From DASXKD01 sp963734725 (GTDB taxonomy: Bacteria; Actinomycetota; Actinomycetes; Streptosporangiales; Streptosporangiaceae): a stretch of 64,000 bases of DNA. Positions 18,772-26,484 of the stretch are shown here, piece after piece. Each line of letters opens with the position of its first letter. Positions within the stretch are counted from its first letter, which is position 1. The translations under genes were made by a program, and so were the position numbers. The stretch is taken from contig CAVTIX010000008.1 of NCBI GenBank assembly GCA_963734725.1, forward strand, positions 248,001-312,000. The letters are read 5' to 3'. The notes beneath the pieces were generated by a model, which saw only the letters and a program-made list of their open reading frames with translations, did not search any database and was not told the DNA's origin.

Positions 18772-20870
18772 CCGCTCTCAACCACCGGGTAGGTCAAGAG
18801 ACGGCGCTGCGCGCGATGCTCGAAGCCCGCAGCGTGGCCCTGGTCGGCGCGAGCCCGCGGCCGGGCACGCTCGGGCACCGGATGGTGGCCGAGGTGGCCC
18901 GCAGCCCGGCCGCGCCAGCGATGTACCTGGTCAACCCGAAGTACCGGGAGATCGGCGGGGTGCCGTGCCACCCGTCGCTGGCTGCCCTGCGCAGTCCCGT
19001 GGACCTGGTGCTGCTCGGGGTCCCCGACGCGGCGCTCGCCGGGCAGGTGGAGCTGGCCGCGCGGCGCGGCGACCGGTCGGCGGTGATCTTCGGCGGAGCG
19101 TACGGCGACGGGCTGCGGCGCCAGATCGCTGCGACGGCTCGCGCTGCCGGGATGGCGCTGTGCGGCGCCGGCTGCATGGGCTTCGTCAACGTGGGGCACG
19201 GGCTGCGGGCGATCGGGTACCAGGAGCCGGATCCGCTTCCCGCGGGCCCGGTCGCGCTCGTCACCCAGTCCGGCTCGGTGTTTTCCGCCCTGCTGCGCAC
19301 CCACCGGCCGCTCGGGTACACGGTGGCCGTGTCCTCCGGCCAGGAGCTGGTCACCTCGGCCGCGGAGTACGCGGCCTACGCCCTGAGCCTGCCGCAGACC
19401 CGGGTGCTGGCACTGGTGCTTGAGGCAATGCGGGACACCGGCGCGCTGCGACGAGCGCTGGAGGCGGCGGCCGTTCGGCAAATTCCGGTGGTGCTGCTCA
19501 CGGCGGGACGGTCCGCCGCCGGGCGCGCGCTGGTGACCGCGCATTCCGGGGCGCTGGCCGGGCCGGAAGGCGCGTGGGAGGCGCTCGCGGACGCCTACGG
19601 CGTGCACCGGGTCGCCGACCTGGCGGAGCTGACCGACACGGTGGAGCTGTTCACGATCGGCCCGCGGGCGACGCCGGCCAGCGACGGCGCCCGGGGCATC
19701 GCGACGGTGCACGACTCCGGCCTGGAACGGGCGCACATCGCCGACCTCGCCGACGACCTGGGCGTGCCGTTCGGCCAGATCGGCGCGGCCACGACGCGGC
19801 GGCTGGCTGAGGTGCTGGACCCGGGGCTGGCGCCAGCCAACCCGCTGGACATGTGGGGCGCCAGCGCCAAGGCGCAGTGGCAGCTCACCGAGTCGCTCGC
19901 CGCGCTGGCGGGCGACCCGGCGGTGGCCGCGGTGGCGCTCGCGGTGGACCTGCTGACCGAGTTCGACGGGGACCGCTCGTATCCAGACGCGCTGACCGAA
20001 GTCGCGCGGCGTACCGGCAAGCCGCTGGCGGTGCTGGCCAACATTCCCTCGGCCATCGATCCCGCGGCGGCCGGGGAACTGCGCGCCGCGGGCATCCCGG
20101 TGCTGGAAGGCGCCCGCACCGGGCTGCTGGCCCTGCGCCACCTGCTGGCGCACGGCGCCTGGTCCCCCCGGCCGCAGCCGCCGCCGGCCGATCCTGCTCG
20201 CCGTGAGCGCTGGGCCCGGGCGCTGCGGTCCGGGCCACTGGCGCCGGCCGAGGCTTTCCGCCTGCTCCGCGACTACGGGATTCGGGCGGCGCGGGCCCGG
20301 GCCGCAGTTACGGCCGGCGCGGCGCTGGCTGCGGCCGCCGAGATCGGCTACCCCGTGGTGCTCAAGACCGCGGCGCCAGACGTGCCGCACAAGTCGGACG
20401 CGGGCGGGGTGGTGCTCGGCATCCGGGACGCGGCGGAACTGGAAACCGGGTACGCGGCGCTCGCAGGCCGGCTCGGGCCCCGGGTGCTGGTGTGCGAGAC
20501 CGCGGGACCGGGCACCGAGCTGTCGCTGGGGATCCTCGCCGACCCGGGCCTCGGGCCGCTGGTCGTCGTGGGGGCGGGCGGGGTCCTCGTCGAGCACCTG
20601 GCCGACCGCGCGGTCGCACTGCCCCCGGTGGACCCGCCCCGGGCGCGGCAGATGCTCTCCCGGCTGCGCGTGGCGCCGCTGCTGGCCGGGTTCCGTGGCC
20701 GGCCACCCGCCAACCTCGGCGCCATCGCCAAGGCGATCACCGCCGTGTCCGCGATCGCGTGCGAGCTGGACGGCGAACTGGCTGCGCTGGACATCAACCC
20801 GCTGATCTGCGGCCCGGACGGGGCCGTGGCGGTCGACGTGCTAGCAGCGCCGGTAGCTAAGCGCCGCTAA
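18768..20870 (+). CDS. Acyl-CoA synthetase, NDP-forming (acetate-CoA ligase family)
   Basis: A 700-residue single-chain ADP/NDP-forming acyl-CoA synthetase. The N-terminal CoA-binding domain starts near VALVGASPRPGTLGHRM, the succinyl-CoA-ligase-like middle domain contains VALVTQSGS, VAVSSGQE and the phosphohistidine-region motif VHDSGLERAHIADLAD, and the C-terminal ATP-grasp domain has YPVVLKTAAPDVPHKSDAGGVVLG, ending ALDINPLI. The usual catalytic segment around D-S-G-G/E-R is slightly altered. Translationally coupled to the preceding flavoenzyme by a 4-base overlap, so the two likely act in sequence: oxidation, then activation of the resulting acid. Its 3' end overlaps the convergent DUF5995 gene by 14 bases. 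Confidence 0.87.
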   Translation: MTALNHRVGQETALRAMLEARSVALVGASPRPGTLGHRMVAEVARSPAAPAMYLVNPKYREIGGVPCHPSLAALRSPVDLVLLGVPDAALAGQVELAARRGDRSAVIFGGAYGDGLRRQIAATARAAGMALCGAGCMGFVNVGHGLRAIGYQEPDPLPAGPVALVTQSGSVFSALLRTHRPLGYTVAVSSGQELVTSAAEYAAYALSLPQTRVLALVLEAMRDTGALRRALEAAAVRQIPVVLLTAGRSAAGRALVTAHSGALAGPEGAWEALADAYGVHRVADLAELTDTVELFTIGPRATPASDGARGIATVHDSGLERAHIADLADDLGVPFGQIGAATTRRLAEVLDPGLAPANPLDMWGASAKAQWQLTESLAALAGDPAVAAVALAVDLLTEFDGDRSYPDALTEVARRTGKPLAVLANIPSAIDPAAAGELRAAGIPVLEGARTGLLALRHLLAHGAWSPRPQPPPADPARRERWARALRSGPLAPAEAFRLLRDYGIRAARARAAVTAGAALAAAAEIGYPVVLKTAAPDVPHKSDAGGVVLGIRDAAELETGYAALAGRLGPRVLVCETAGPGTELSLGILADPGLGPLVVVGAGGVLVEHLADRAVALPPVDPPRARQMLSRLRVAPLLAGFRGRPPANLGAIAKAITAVSAIACELDGELAALDINPLICGPDGAVAVDVLAAPVAKRR

Positions 20871-22251
20871 CGGGCGCGCGGGCGGCCAGCAAGGCGGCAT
20901 AGCAACGGATCAGCTCGTCCCGCTCCTCGGCGATGAGCGGGCTGCGCGGGTCGCGCCCGCCGACGACCCACCGGTCAGAGATATCCATCGCCCGCGCGCG
21001 GTGCTGGGCCGCCGGGCGGACCGCCGCCTCGCCGGCGCCGTACAGGTAGGCGTACAGCCGGGCCAGCGCGGTGACCAGCGGCCCGTCGTCGCTGCCCTCG
21101 GCGTACTGGTGCTCCCGGTGCGCCGCCCACCAGTCCACCTCCAGCCGCGCCGCGCGGGCGGGGTCGGCGGGCGCCCCGTGGGTGAGCAGCAGCAGCGCGT
21201 AGAACCGGGCCATGCAGCGCCGCGCCCCGTCCGGATCGCCCGGGTTGGGGGCCCAGAGCTGGTTGGCCCGCAGCACCAGCCACGCCCCGTGGCAGGACCG
21301 CAGCCAGTCCATGCCGAATGTCCCGTGCACCACCCGCAGCGAGGCCACCAGGAACCGCCCCCACTGCCTGCGGTAGTAGGTCATCCACAGCTCGGTCTCC
21401 AGGCTGCCGAGCTTGACCGGGTCGAAGGAGCGCAGCCCGGTGCTGCTGGCGCCCGCGCGGCCGCCGCCGTGCGCCGCCGGTTGCCGGCCGCCGGCCAGCC
21501 GGACCCCGAAGCCGCCAGCGGCCAGCCGGAGCAGGACCGGGCCCGGCCGCATCAGGTCGGCCACCCGCCTGCCGCACAGTTTCTCCAGCTGGCCCAGGCG
21601 GGCGCCGTAAGCATCCGGCCCGGCCCTGCGGGCCTTGCTCAGCTCCAGGGCGTTGGCCCACACCTTGGCACGGGACTCCCGCAAGAACCGCCGGGTGGCC
21701 ATCCGGTTGGCCGGCTGCAGCGCCCGGTCCTGCCAGGTCCTGGCGGCGTGCAGCTGCTGGAGTTTGGCATCCTCGGCGCCGACTTGGACGGCCAGCACCT
21801 CGTCGATCCTGCGGTGGTCGGCTGCCCGGCGGGCCCGCACCGCGGGATCGTCGAACTCGGCGTCGCTGATCACGGCGAGCAGCGCCTGCGGCAAGTCGTA
21901 GTTGATGTGGGCGTTCATGCCGAGCAGGACATGGCGCACCGTCGGGAGGTCCGGCTGGTCTGCCGCAACGGCGAAGGCCACCGCCCACGGCTCGGGCACC
22001 GGGTCACCGCGCCGGCTGGCATCCAGGGCGTCGAGGTAGAGCTGGGCGAAGGCCACATCCCAGCGGTCCACCCAGTCGGTGTCCGCGAAGGCCGCGGCGC
22101 GCAGGGCCGAGGCGACCGCCTGGGTGGTGCGCAGATAGGTGGCGTGGAAAGCCAGCCGGCGATCACCGTCCTGGCGAAGCTCGTCCGCCAGGACGGTCAT
22201 TCGTTCGATCACATCGTCGATGCCCAAGACGGACCCCCGGTTCTGCGACAC
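20857..22251 (-). CDS. DUF5995-family protein with an extra C-terminal domain
   Basis: A 464-residue protein of unknown function. The N-terminal about 270 residues match the DUF5995 pattern: an all-helical stretch with W-D-V-A-F-A-Q-L-Y-L-D-A-L-D-A, then G-M-N-A-H-I-N-Y-D-L-P-Q-A-L, whose histidine and asparagine suggest a buried metal or active site. Residues about 280-460 form a second, tryptophan- and arginine-rich helical part (Y-Y-R-R-Q-W-G-R-F, W-L-R-S-C-H-G-A-W-L-V-L-R-A-N-Q) that I do not recognise and that exceeds the usual family length. It is convergent with the CoA ligase and 21 bp downstream of the cupin gene, so probably the last gene of a DAO-cupin-DUF5995 unit. Confidence 0.7.
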   Translation of the reverse strand: MSQNRGSVLGIDDVIERMTVLADELRQDGDRRLAFHATYLRTTQAVASALRAAAFADTDWVDRWDVAFAQLYLDALDASRRGDPVPEPWAVAFAVAADQPDLPTVRHVLLGMNAHINYDLPQALLAVISDAEFDDPAVRARRAADHRRIDEVLAVQVGAEDAKLQQLHAARTWQDRALQPANRMATRRFLRESRAKVWANALELSKARRAGPDAYGARLGQLEKLCGRRVADLMRPGPVLLRLAAGGFGVRLAGGRQPAAHGGGRAGASSTGLRSFDPVKLGSLETELWMTYYRRQWGRFLVASLRVVHGTFGMDWLRSCHGAWLVLRANQLWAPNPGDPDGARRCMARFYALLLLTHGAPADPARAARLEVDWWAAHREHQYAEGSDDGPLVTALARLYAYLYGAGEAAVRPAAQHRARAMDISDRWVVGGRDPRSPLIAEERDELIRCYAALLAARAPVSGA

Positions 22252-22272
22252 CGCCGAGAGCTTAACGCAGGG

Positions 22273-22626
22273 TCAGTAGAGCACGTACAGCTTGCGGATC
22301 TTCTCGTGGATCTGCCATGTGCCGCTCCAGCCGCGGGGGAAGACCGCGACATCGCCCGCGCCGATCTCCACCGGCGCCCCGCCGTCCGGGGTGACCGTCA
22401 TCCGGCCGGACAGGATGTGCACCGCCTCGTGCGTCTCCAGGGTCCAATGCGATGGCCCCGGGGTGCACTCCCAGACCCCGACCTCCTGGTCGCCGTCGGA
22501 CCACAAGGTAATGCCCGATGTCTGCATCGGCGCTCCGGTTGATTCGTCCAGCGGCCCCCAGTCCTCCAGGTCGCCCGCGAGCGCGGCGGCGGCAAGGAAC
22601 GGGGTGCCGGGAAGTGCTTGAGTCAT
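22273..22626 (-). CDS. Small cupin protein (DUF861/ureidoglycine-type cupin)
   Basis: A 117-residue single-domain cupin of the Cupin_3/DUF861 type. The first cupin motif appears as the region G-P-S-H-W-T-L-E-T-H-E-A-V-H-I-L-S-G and the second as I-G-A-G-D-V-A-V-F-P-R-G-W-S-G-T-W, followed by a family-typical I-H-E-K-I-R-K-L-Y. Members are often encoded beside amine-oxidising flavoenzymes and class III aminotransferases; some catalyse hydrolysis of aminated intermediates, many are uncharacterised. Its ATG overlaps the stop of the upstream flavoenzyme (ATGA), so the two are coupled and function together. Confidence 0.82.
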   Translation of the reverse strand: MTQALPGTPFLAAAALAGDLEDWGPLDESTGAPMQTSGITLWSDGDQEVGVWECTPGPSHWTLETHEAVHILSGRMTVTPDGGAPVEIGAGDVAVFPRGWSGTWQIHEKIRKLYVLY

Positions 22627-23846
22627 GGTCGTGTGCTTCCTGTGTTACTCGGGAACGGGAGGGCGACCGGGTCGGCCGCCAGTTTGCTGTGCCCGCGCTC
22701 GTCGAAGCGGTCCAGGCCGAGCCGGCTGGTGTCCACCACGTCGCTGGCGCCGGTCAGCGCGACATCGGCCGCGGCGCGGGCCACCCCGGGGCCCCACATC
22801 ATCCCGGCGCCGCCCGCGCTGGCCACGGTGACCCCGGCCAGCGGGCCGTCCCGGTCCGCCGCCGGCCCGATGATCGGCAGGTGGTCGGGGGTGTAGTCGA
22901 TGGTGGCCGCCCAGAGGCGGCGCAGCCCGAGGCCCGCGGTGACCGGAACCAGGATCTCCAGCCTGGTCCGCATCCGGGCCAGGTACTCCAGGTCCACGCT
23001 GCGGTTCTCCCCCGGCGGCTCGGCGGGGTTGCTCATCCCGAACAGCAAGCCGCCCTCGTCGGGGCGCCAGTACAGGCCGGCGCTCAGGTCGAACACCATC
23101 GGCACCCGGGACGGCTCCAGGTCGGGGTGCTGCTCGGTCACCGCGACCTGGTGCCGGACCCCGCCCACCGGGATGCGGATCCCGGCAAGCGCCCCCACCT
23201 GAGCCAGCTTCGGGCCGCCGGTGAGCACGACGGTCGGCGCGTGCACCTCGCCATCACTGGTCCGAACTCCGCGCACCTGGCCGCCGCCGGCCACCAGGCC
23301 GCGGAATTCCACCCGCTCGGCGACGATGACGCCGCTGGACAGCAGGGCCGCGGTGTAGGCGGCCACGTTGCGCGGCGGGCTGATGAACCCGTCGTCGGCG
23401 CAGAACGTGCCGCCCAGCGTCTGCCCGGGCGCCAGGGCGGGGTTGAGCGCGTCCACCTCATCCGGGTCCAGCCAGCACGCGCCGATGCCGAACTCCGACT
23501 GCATGGCCAGCCGTTCCCTGGCGGCCTCGACCTCGGCCGTGGTGAAGCACGGCAGCAGGTACCCCCGAGTCACGAAGCCCGAGTCCGTGCCGAGTTCCGC
23601 GCGCTGGCTCAGGTAGAACCGGCGGGACCAGATGCCCAGCCGGACCGCTTCCGGCGTGCCGCCCTGGAGCCGGACCACCCCCGCGGCGCGGCTGCTCGCG
23701 CCCTGGCCGAGCACGCCCTTTTCCAGCAGGACGACGCGCTCCAGGCCCGCCTTCCGCAGAAAGTAGGCGCACCAGGCGCCGATGGTCCCGCCGCCGACCA
23801 CCACCGCATCCGCGGTGTCCGGAAGCCCCAGGCCATCGCTCGCCAT
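22623..23846 (-). CDS. FAD-dependent amine/amino-acid oxidoreductase (DAO family)
   Basis: A 407-residue flavoprotein of the glycine/D-amino-acid oxidase fold that includes sarcosine, dimethylglycine and polyamine oxidases. The dinucleotide motif AVVVGGGTIGAWCAYFLRKAG follows the start, then L-E-K-G-V-L-G-Q-G-A-S-S-R-A-A-G. The C-terminal I-G-P-A family motif and A-S-A-G-G-A-G-M-M-W-G-P-G are also present. The ATG at 23846 is chosen because homology begins 10 residues later; an upstream frame extension would run through the operator and the neighbouring promoter. It is divergent from the acyl-CoA dehydrogenase. Context supports oxidation of an N-substituted amine; the exact substrate is not visible. 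Confidence 0.83.
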   Translation of the reverse strand: MASDGLGLPDTADAVVVGGGTIGAWCAYFLRKAGLERVVLLEKGVLGQGASSRAAGVVRLQGGTPEAVRLGIWSRRFYLSQRAELGTDSGFVTRGYLLPCFTTAEVEAARERLAMQSEFGIGACWLDPDEVDALNPALAPGQTLGGTFCADDGFISPPRNVAAYTAALLSSGVIVAERVEFRGLVAGGGQVRGVRTSDGEVHAPTVVLTGGPKLAQVGALAGIRIPVGGVRHQVAVTEQHPDLEPSRVPMVFDLSAGLYWRPDEGGLLFGMSNPAEPPGENRSVDLEYLARMRTRLEILVPVTAGLGLRRLWAATIDYTPDHLPIIGPAADRDGPLAGVTVASAGGAGMMWGPGVARAAADVALTGASDVVDTSRLGLDRFDERGHSKLAADPVALPFPSNTGSTRP

Positions 23847-23870
23847 TGGCACGAGCACGATGCTTACATA

Positions 23871-23886
23871 AACTGAACATTCAGTC
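23871..23886. promoter_or_regulatory. TetR-type operator O5 (AACTGAA-CA-TTCAGTC)
   Basis: One mismatch from the perfect site at 17054. It sits in the 85-bp gap between the divergent flavoenzyme (start 23846) and acyl-CoA dehydrogenase (start 23932), so one protein bound here could control both directions. Confidence 0.75.
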
Positions 23887-23931
23887 AATATTGCTGGACA
23901 GCGGCGCCGTGAGTTGACCACCGGAGGAACG

Positions 23932-25098
23932 ATGTACGGGCTGACCAAGTCCGACCTTGACATCCAGCAGCGAGCCGCGGCGCTCGCGGACGAGCTGATC
24001 CCGTTCGAGGCCACCGCCGAGCTGAACGGCGGGGAACTGCCCGACGGGGTGGCGGAAAAGCATGCTGCGCGCGCCAGGGAACTGGGGCTGTGCGCCACCA
24101 ACATGCCCGCCGAGCTGGGCGGCGGCGGCTGCAGCACGCTCCAGCAGGTGCTGGTGCAGGAACAGGCCGGGCGGGTGACCAACGCGCTCGGCTGGGTGGC
24201 CAGCACTCCCCCGTCCTGGCTGCCGTCGGTGGCCACCGCGGACCAGCTTGAGCGGTACGTGCGCCCGACGGTGCGCGGCGAGCGAGAGGAGTGCTACGCG
24301 ATCACCGAGGAGGGCGCGGGCTCGGACGTGGCGGCGATCGAGGCGACCGCCCGCCGGGACGGCAACGGTTACCTGCTGCGTGGCATCAAGTGGCATGTCA
24401 CCTCGTTCAACACCGCCGACTACGCCTTCTTCCAGGCAATACTCGACGGCGGCCAGCACCACGGCGAGCACGCGATGTTCTTCGTCGACCTGCCCAGCCC
24501 CGGTGTCGGCGTGGTGCGAACACCCGCTTATGCGCACACGATCAGCCACCACCACCCGATCGTCTCGTTCGACAACGTTCGCGTTCCCGCCGCCAACCTG
24601 ATCGGCGCGGAGGGGGACGGCATGGCCTTCGCCTACGAGTGGTTCCGGTTCGAGCGGCTGATGGTGGCGGCCCGGTGCCTGGGCGCCGCCGGGCGGCTCA
24701 CCGAGGAGATAACCGCGTTCGCCAGAGAGCGGCAGGCCGGTGGCCGGCCGATCAGCGAGTACGGCCTGGTCGGCGCGATGCTCGCGGACAGCCTGACCGA
24801 GCTGTTCGCGGCGCGCGCGCTCACCTATGAGACAGCGCGGGCCATCGACCGGGGCGCCGACGTGAAGGTCTCGCACGCCCAGTGTTCCATGGCGAAGCTG
24901 TACTGCTCCGAGATGGCCGGGCGGGTCGCCGACCGTGCCGTCCAGGTGTTCGGCGGCCGTGGCTACATGCGGGAGAACGTGGCCGAGCGGTTCTACCGCG
25001 AGCTGCGGGTGGAGCGGATCTGGGAGGGGACGAGCGAGGTGCAGCGCGCGATCATCGCCGGCCAGATGGTCAAGCGGGGTCCCGCGGTACTGGCGTGA
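23932..25098 (+). CDS. Acyl-CoA dehydrogenase
   Basis: A 388-residue FAD acyl-CoA dehydrogenase. Family motifs: C-Y-A-I-T-E-E-G-A-G-S-D-V near residue 125 (flavin contact), G-I-K-W-H-V-T-S, the F-D-N-V-R-V-P-A-A-N-L-I-G segment, Q-V-F-G-G-R-G-Y-M-R-E and the terminal R-I-W-E-G-T-S-E-V-Q-R-A-I-I-A-G. The catalytic glutamate of the family is usually in one of the latter helices; E in W-E-G-T is the candidate. ATG at 23932 has GGAGG seven bases upstream. Regulated from the operator shared with the divergent flavoenzyme. It may process the CoA ester made by the ligase at 18768. Confidence 0.88.
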   Translation: MYGLTKSDLDIQQRAAALADELIPFEATAELNGGELPDGVAEKHAARARELGLCATNMPAELGGGGCSTLQQVLVQEQAGRVTNALGWVASTPPSWLPSVATADQLERYVRPTVRGEREECYAITEEGAGSDVAAIEATARRDGNGYLLRGIKWHVTSFNTADYAFFQAILDGGQHHGEHAMFFVDLPSPGVGVVRTPAYAHTISHHHPIVSFDNVRVPAANLIGAEGDGMAFAYEWFRFERLMVAARCLGAAGRLTEEITAFARERQAGGRPISEYGLVGAMLADSLTELFAARALTYETARAIDRGADVKVSHAQCSMAKLYCSEMAGRVADRAVQVFGGRGYMRENVAERFYRELRVERIWEGTSEVQRAIIAGQMVKRGPAVLA

Positions 25099-25162
25099 CG
25101 GTCCATCGCGGCCAGATGGTCGGCCAAACAGCGGCACTGCCCGGAGATTCGCGCCTGAGAAG

Positions 25163-26353
25163 CTACCGCACGGGCTCGGGGACGCCGGTGGTCCAGACGC
25201 GCTCACCCTGGTAGCCGCGGGCGACCATGGTGACGAACTGGTAGACCGCGTCCTCCTCGCGCGACAGCGGGCCGGGCACGGCCCGCGAGGAGCTGAGCCC
25301 GCGCTGCACCGACTCGCACGCGTGCCAGTCCTGGCGGTTGGTGATGTCCCAGAACTCCACGGCATACCCCGGGTCGAACCCGGGCTTCGCCGACGACTCG
25401 GGGGCGAACGCCCAGGTGCACTCGATCTTGGTGCGGTCCGGCGCCACCGGGATGAGCCGGTGCACCATCACGTAGTCGGGGTGCAGGCTGACCAGCACGT
25501 TGGGGAAGATGCCAACGTAGAGGACGGTCCGCAGGCCGGTCGCGTCCAGGCCGCGCAAGGGCGCCCCGCTGCTGGACCCATCCAGCGACATGGTCGCCAT
25601 GCCGTCGCGCAGGTCCATCCAGCCGCCGACCCAGATGCCCGGCGCGGACAGGTTTTCTCCGCTCTTGGGCGGGCTGACCTTGCACAGCTCCGGGTGGATC
25701 ACCGGGCAGTGGTAGCACTCGTGGTAATTCTCGGTGAGGATCTTCCAGTTGGCCGCCGCGTCGTAGTTATGCTGGCCTGCCACCACCAGCCGCTCCATCT
25801 CATAAGGGGCGATGTGCTCCTCCAGGCTGCCCAGGCCCGCCTCGAGCGGCCCAGCCTGGCCCGACTCGTCCACGAACACCAGGCCGTGCCACTCGGTGAC
25901 CGGCAGCTCGACCAGGCCCCACTCGGCGGCGACGAACCCGGGCCGGTTCTTGAAGCCCGCGGCCGCCCGCAGGTTCCCGTTCAGCGCGTAGGTCCACGAG
26001 TGGTAAGGGCAGATGATCACCTTCTGCTGTGCGGACGCCCCGCACGGCAGCAGCTCATGCCCCCGGTGCCGGCAGGTGTTGGCAAACGCGTGCAGCGCGC
26101 CGTCCTCGGCGCGGGTCAGCAGCACGCTGCCCGTGCCGACCGGCTCGGCGCGCATGTCACCCGGCGCGGCCACCTGGTCGCTGCGGCCGGCGCACACCCA
26201 GCCGCCAAACATGTGCCGCTTCTCCCACTCGAACACCGCCGGATCGACGTACGCGGCCCGGGGCAGCATCCGGCTCTCCCCGAACGGGGCGAGGGACCGC
26301 GCGACGGCGCCGGGGTCCAGCGGGGCAGGGGGGCAATCCGTTTGACTGACCAT
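25163..26353 (-). CDS. Rieske non-heme iron oxygenase, alpha subunit (betaine/choline-monooxygenase-like)
   Basis: A 396-residue Rieske-type oxygenase. The [2Fe-2S] ligands are C-R-H and, 17 residues on, C-P-Y-H in the CRHRGHELLPCG to ICPYHSW region. The mononuclear iron site is seen in L-T-E-N-Y-H-E-C-Y-H-C-P-V-I-H, a pattern shared with glycine-betaine monooxygenase GbcA, choline monooxygenase and related N-demethylases rather than with aromatic dioxygenases. That supports a quaternary or methylated amine substrate, although I do not see a reductase partner here. The start at 26353 falls inside the operator; a longer frame begins at 26413 without family sequence. Confidence 0.83.
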   Translation of the reverse strand: MVSQTDCPPAPLDPGAVARSLAPFGESRMLPRAAYVDPAVFEWEKRHMFGGWVCAGRSDQVAAPGDMRAEPVGTGSVLLTRAEDGALHAFANTCRHRGHELLPCGASAQQKVIICPYHSWTYALNGNLRAAAGFKNRPGFVAAEWGLVELPVTEWHGLVFVDESGQAGPLEAGLGSLEEHIAPYEMERLVVAGQHNYDAAANWKILTENYHECYHCPVIHPELCKVSPPKSGENLSAPGIWVGGWMDLRDGMATMSLDGSSSGAPLRGLDATGLRTVLYVGIFPNVLVSLHPDYVMVHRLIPVAPDRTKIECTWAFAPESSAKPGFDPGYAVEFWDITNRQDWHACESVQRGLSSSRAVPGPLSREEDAVYQFVTMVARGYQGERVWTTGVPEPVR

Positions 26354-26359
26354 ACAGTC
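26344..26359. promoter_or_regulatory. TetR-type operator O6 (GACTGAC-CA-TACAGTC)
   Basis: A weaker copy that keeps the GACTG-N6-CAGTC arms and the CA centre, with TT and AA flanks that extend the symmetry (TTGACTG ... CAGTCAA). It overlaps the proposed start codon of the Rieske oxygenase gene, consistent with either repression at a leaderless transcript or a slightly later real start. It lies about 125 bp from the peptidase start on the other strand. Confidence 0.65.
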
Positions 26360-26484
26360 AAGCGTAAGCGACGGGCAGGCAGGGTGTCCAGGTGACGGCC
26401 TGGCGGCAGGCACGGTACCCCGGCCCGTTCGCCCGCTATTCTGACCGCTGCGTCACCATCTACCGACGTCGCGATAGGAATGCC

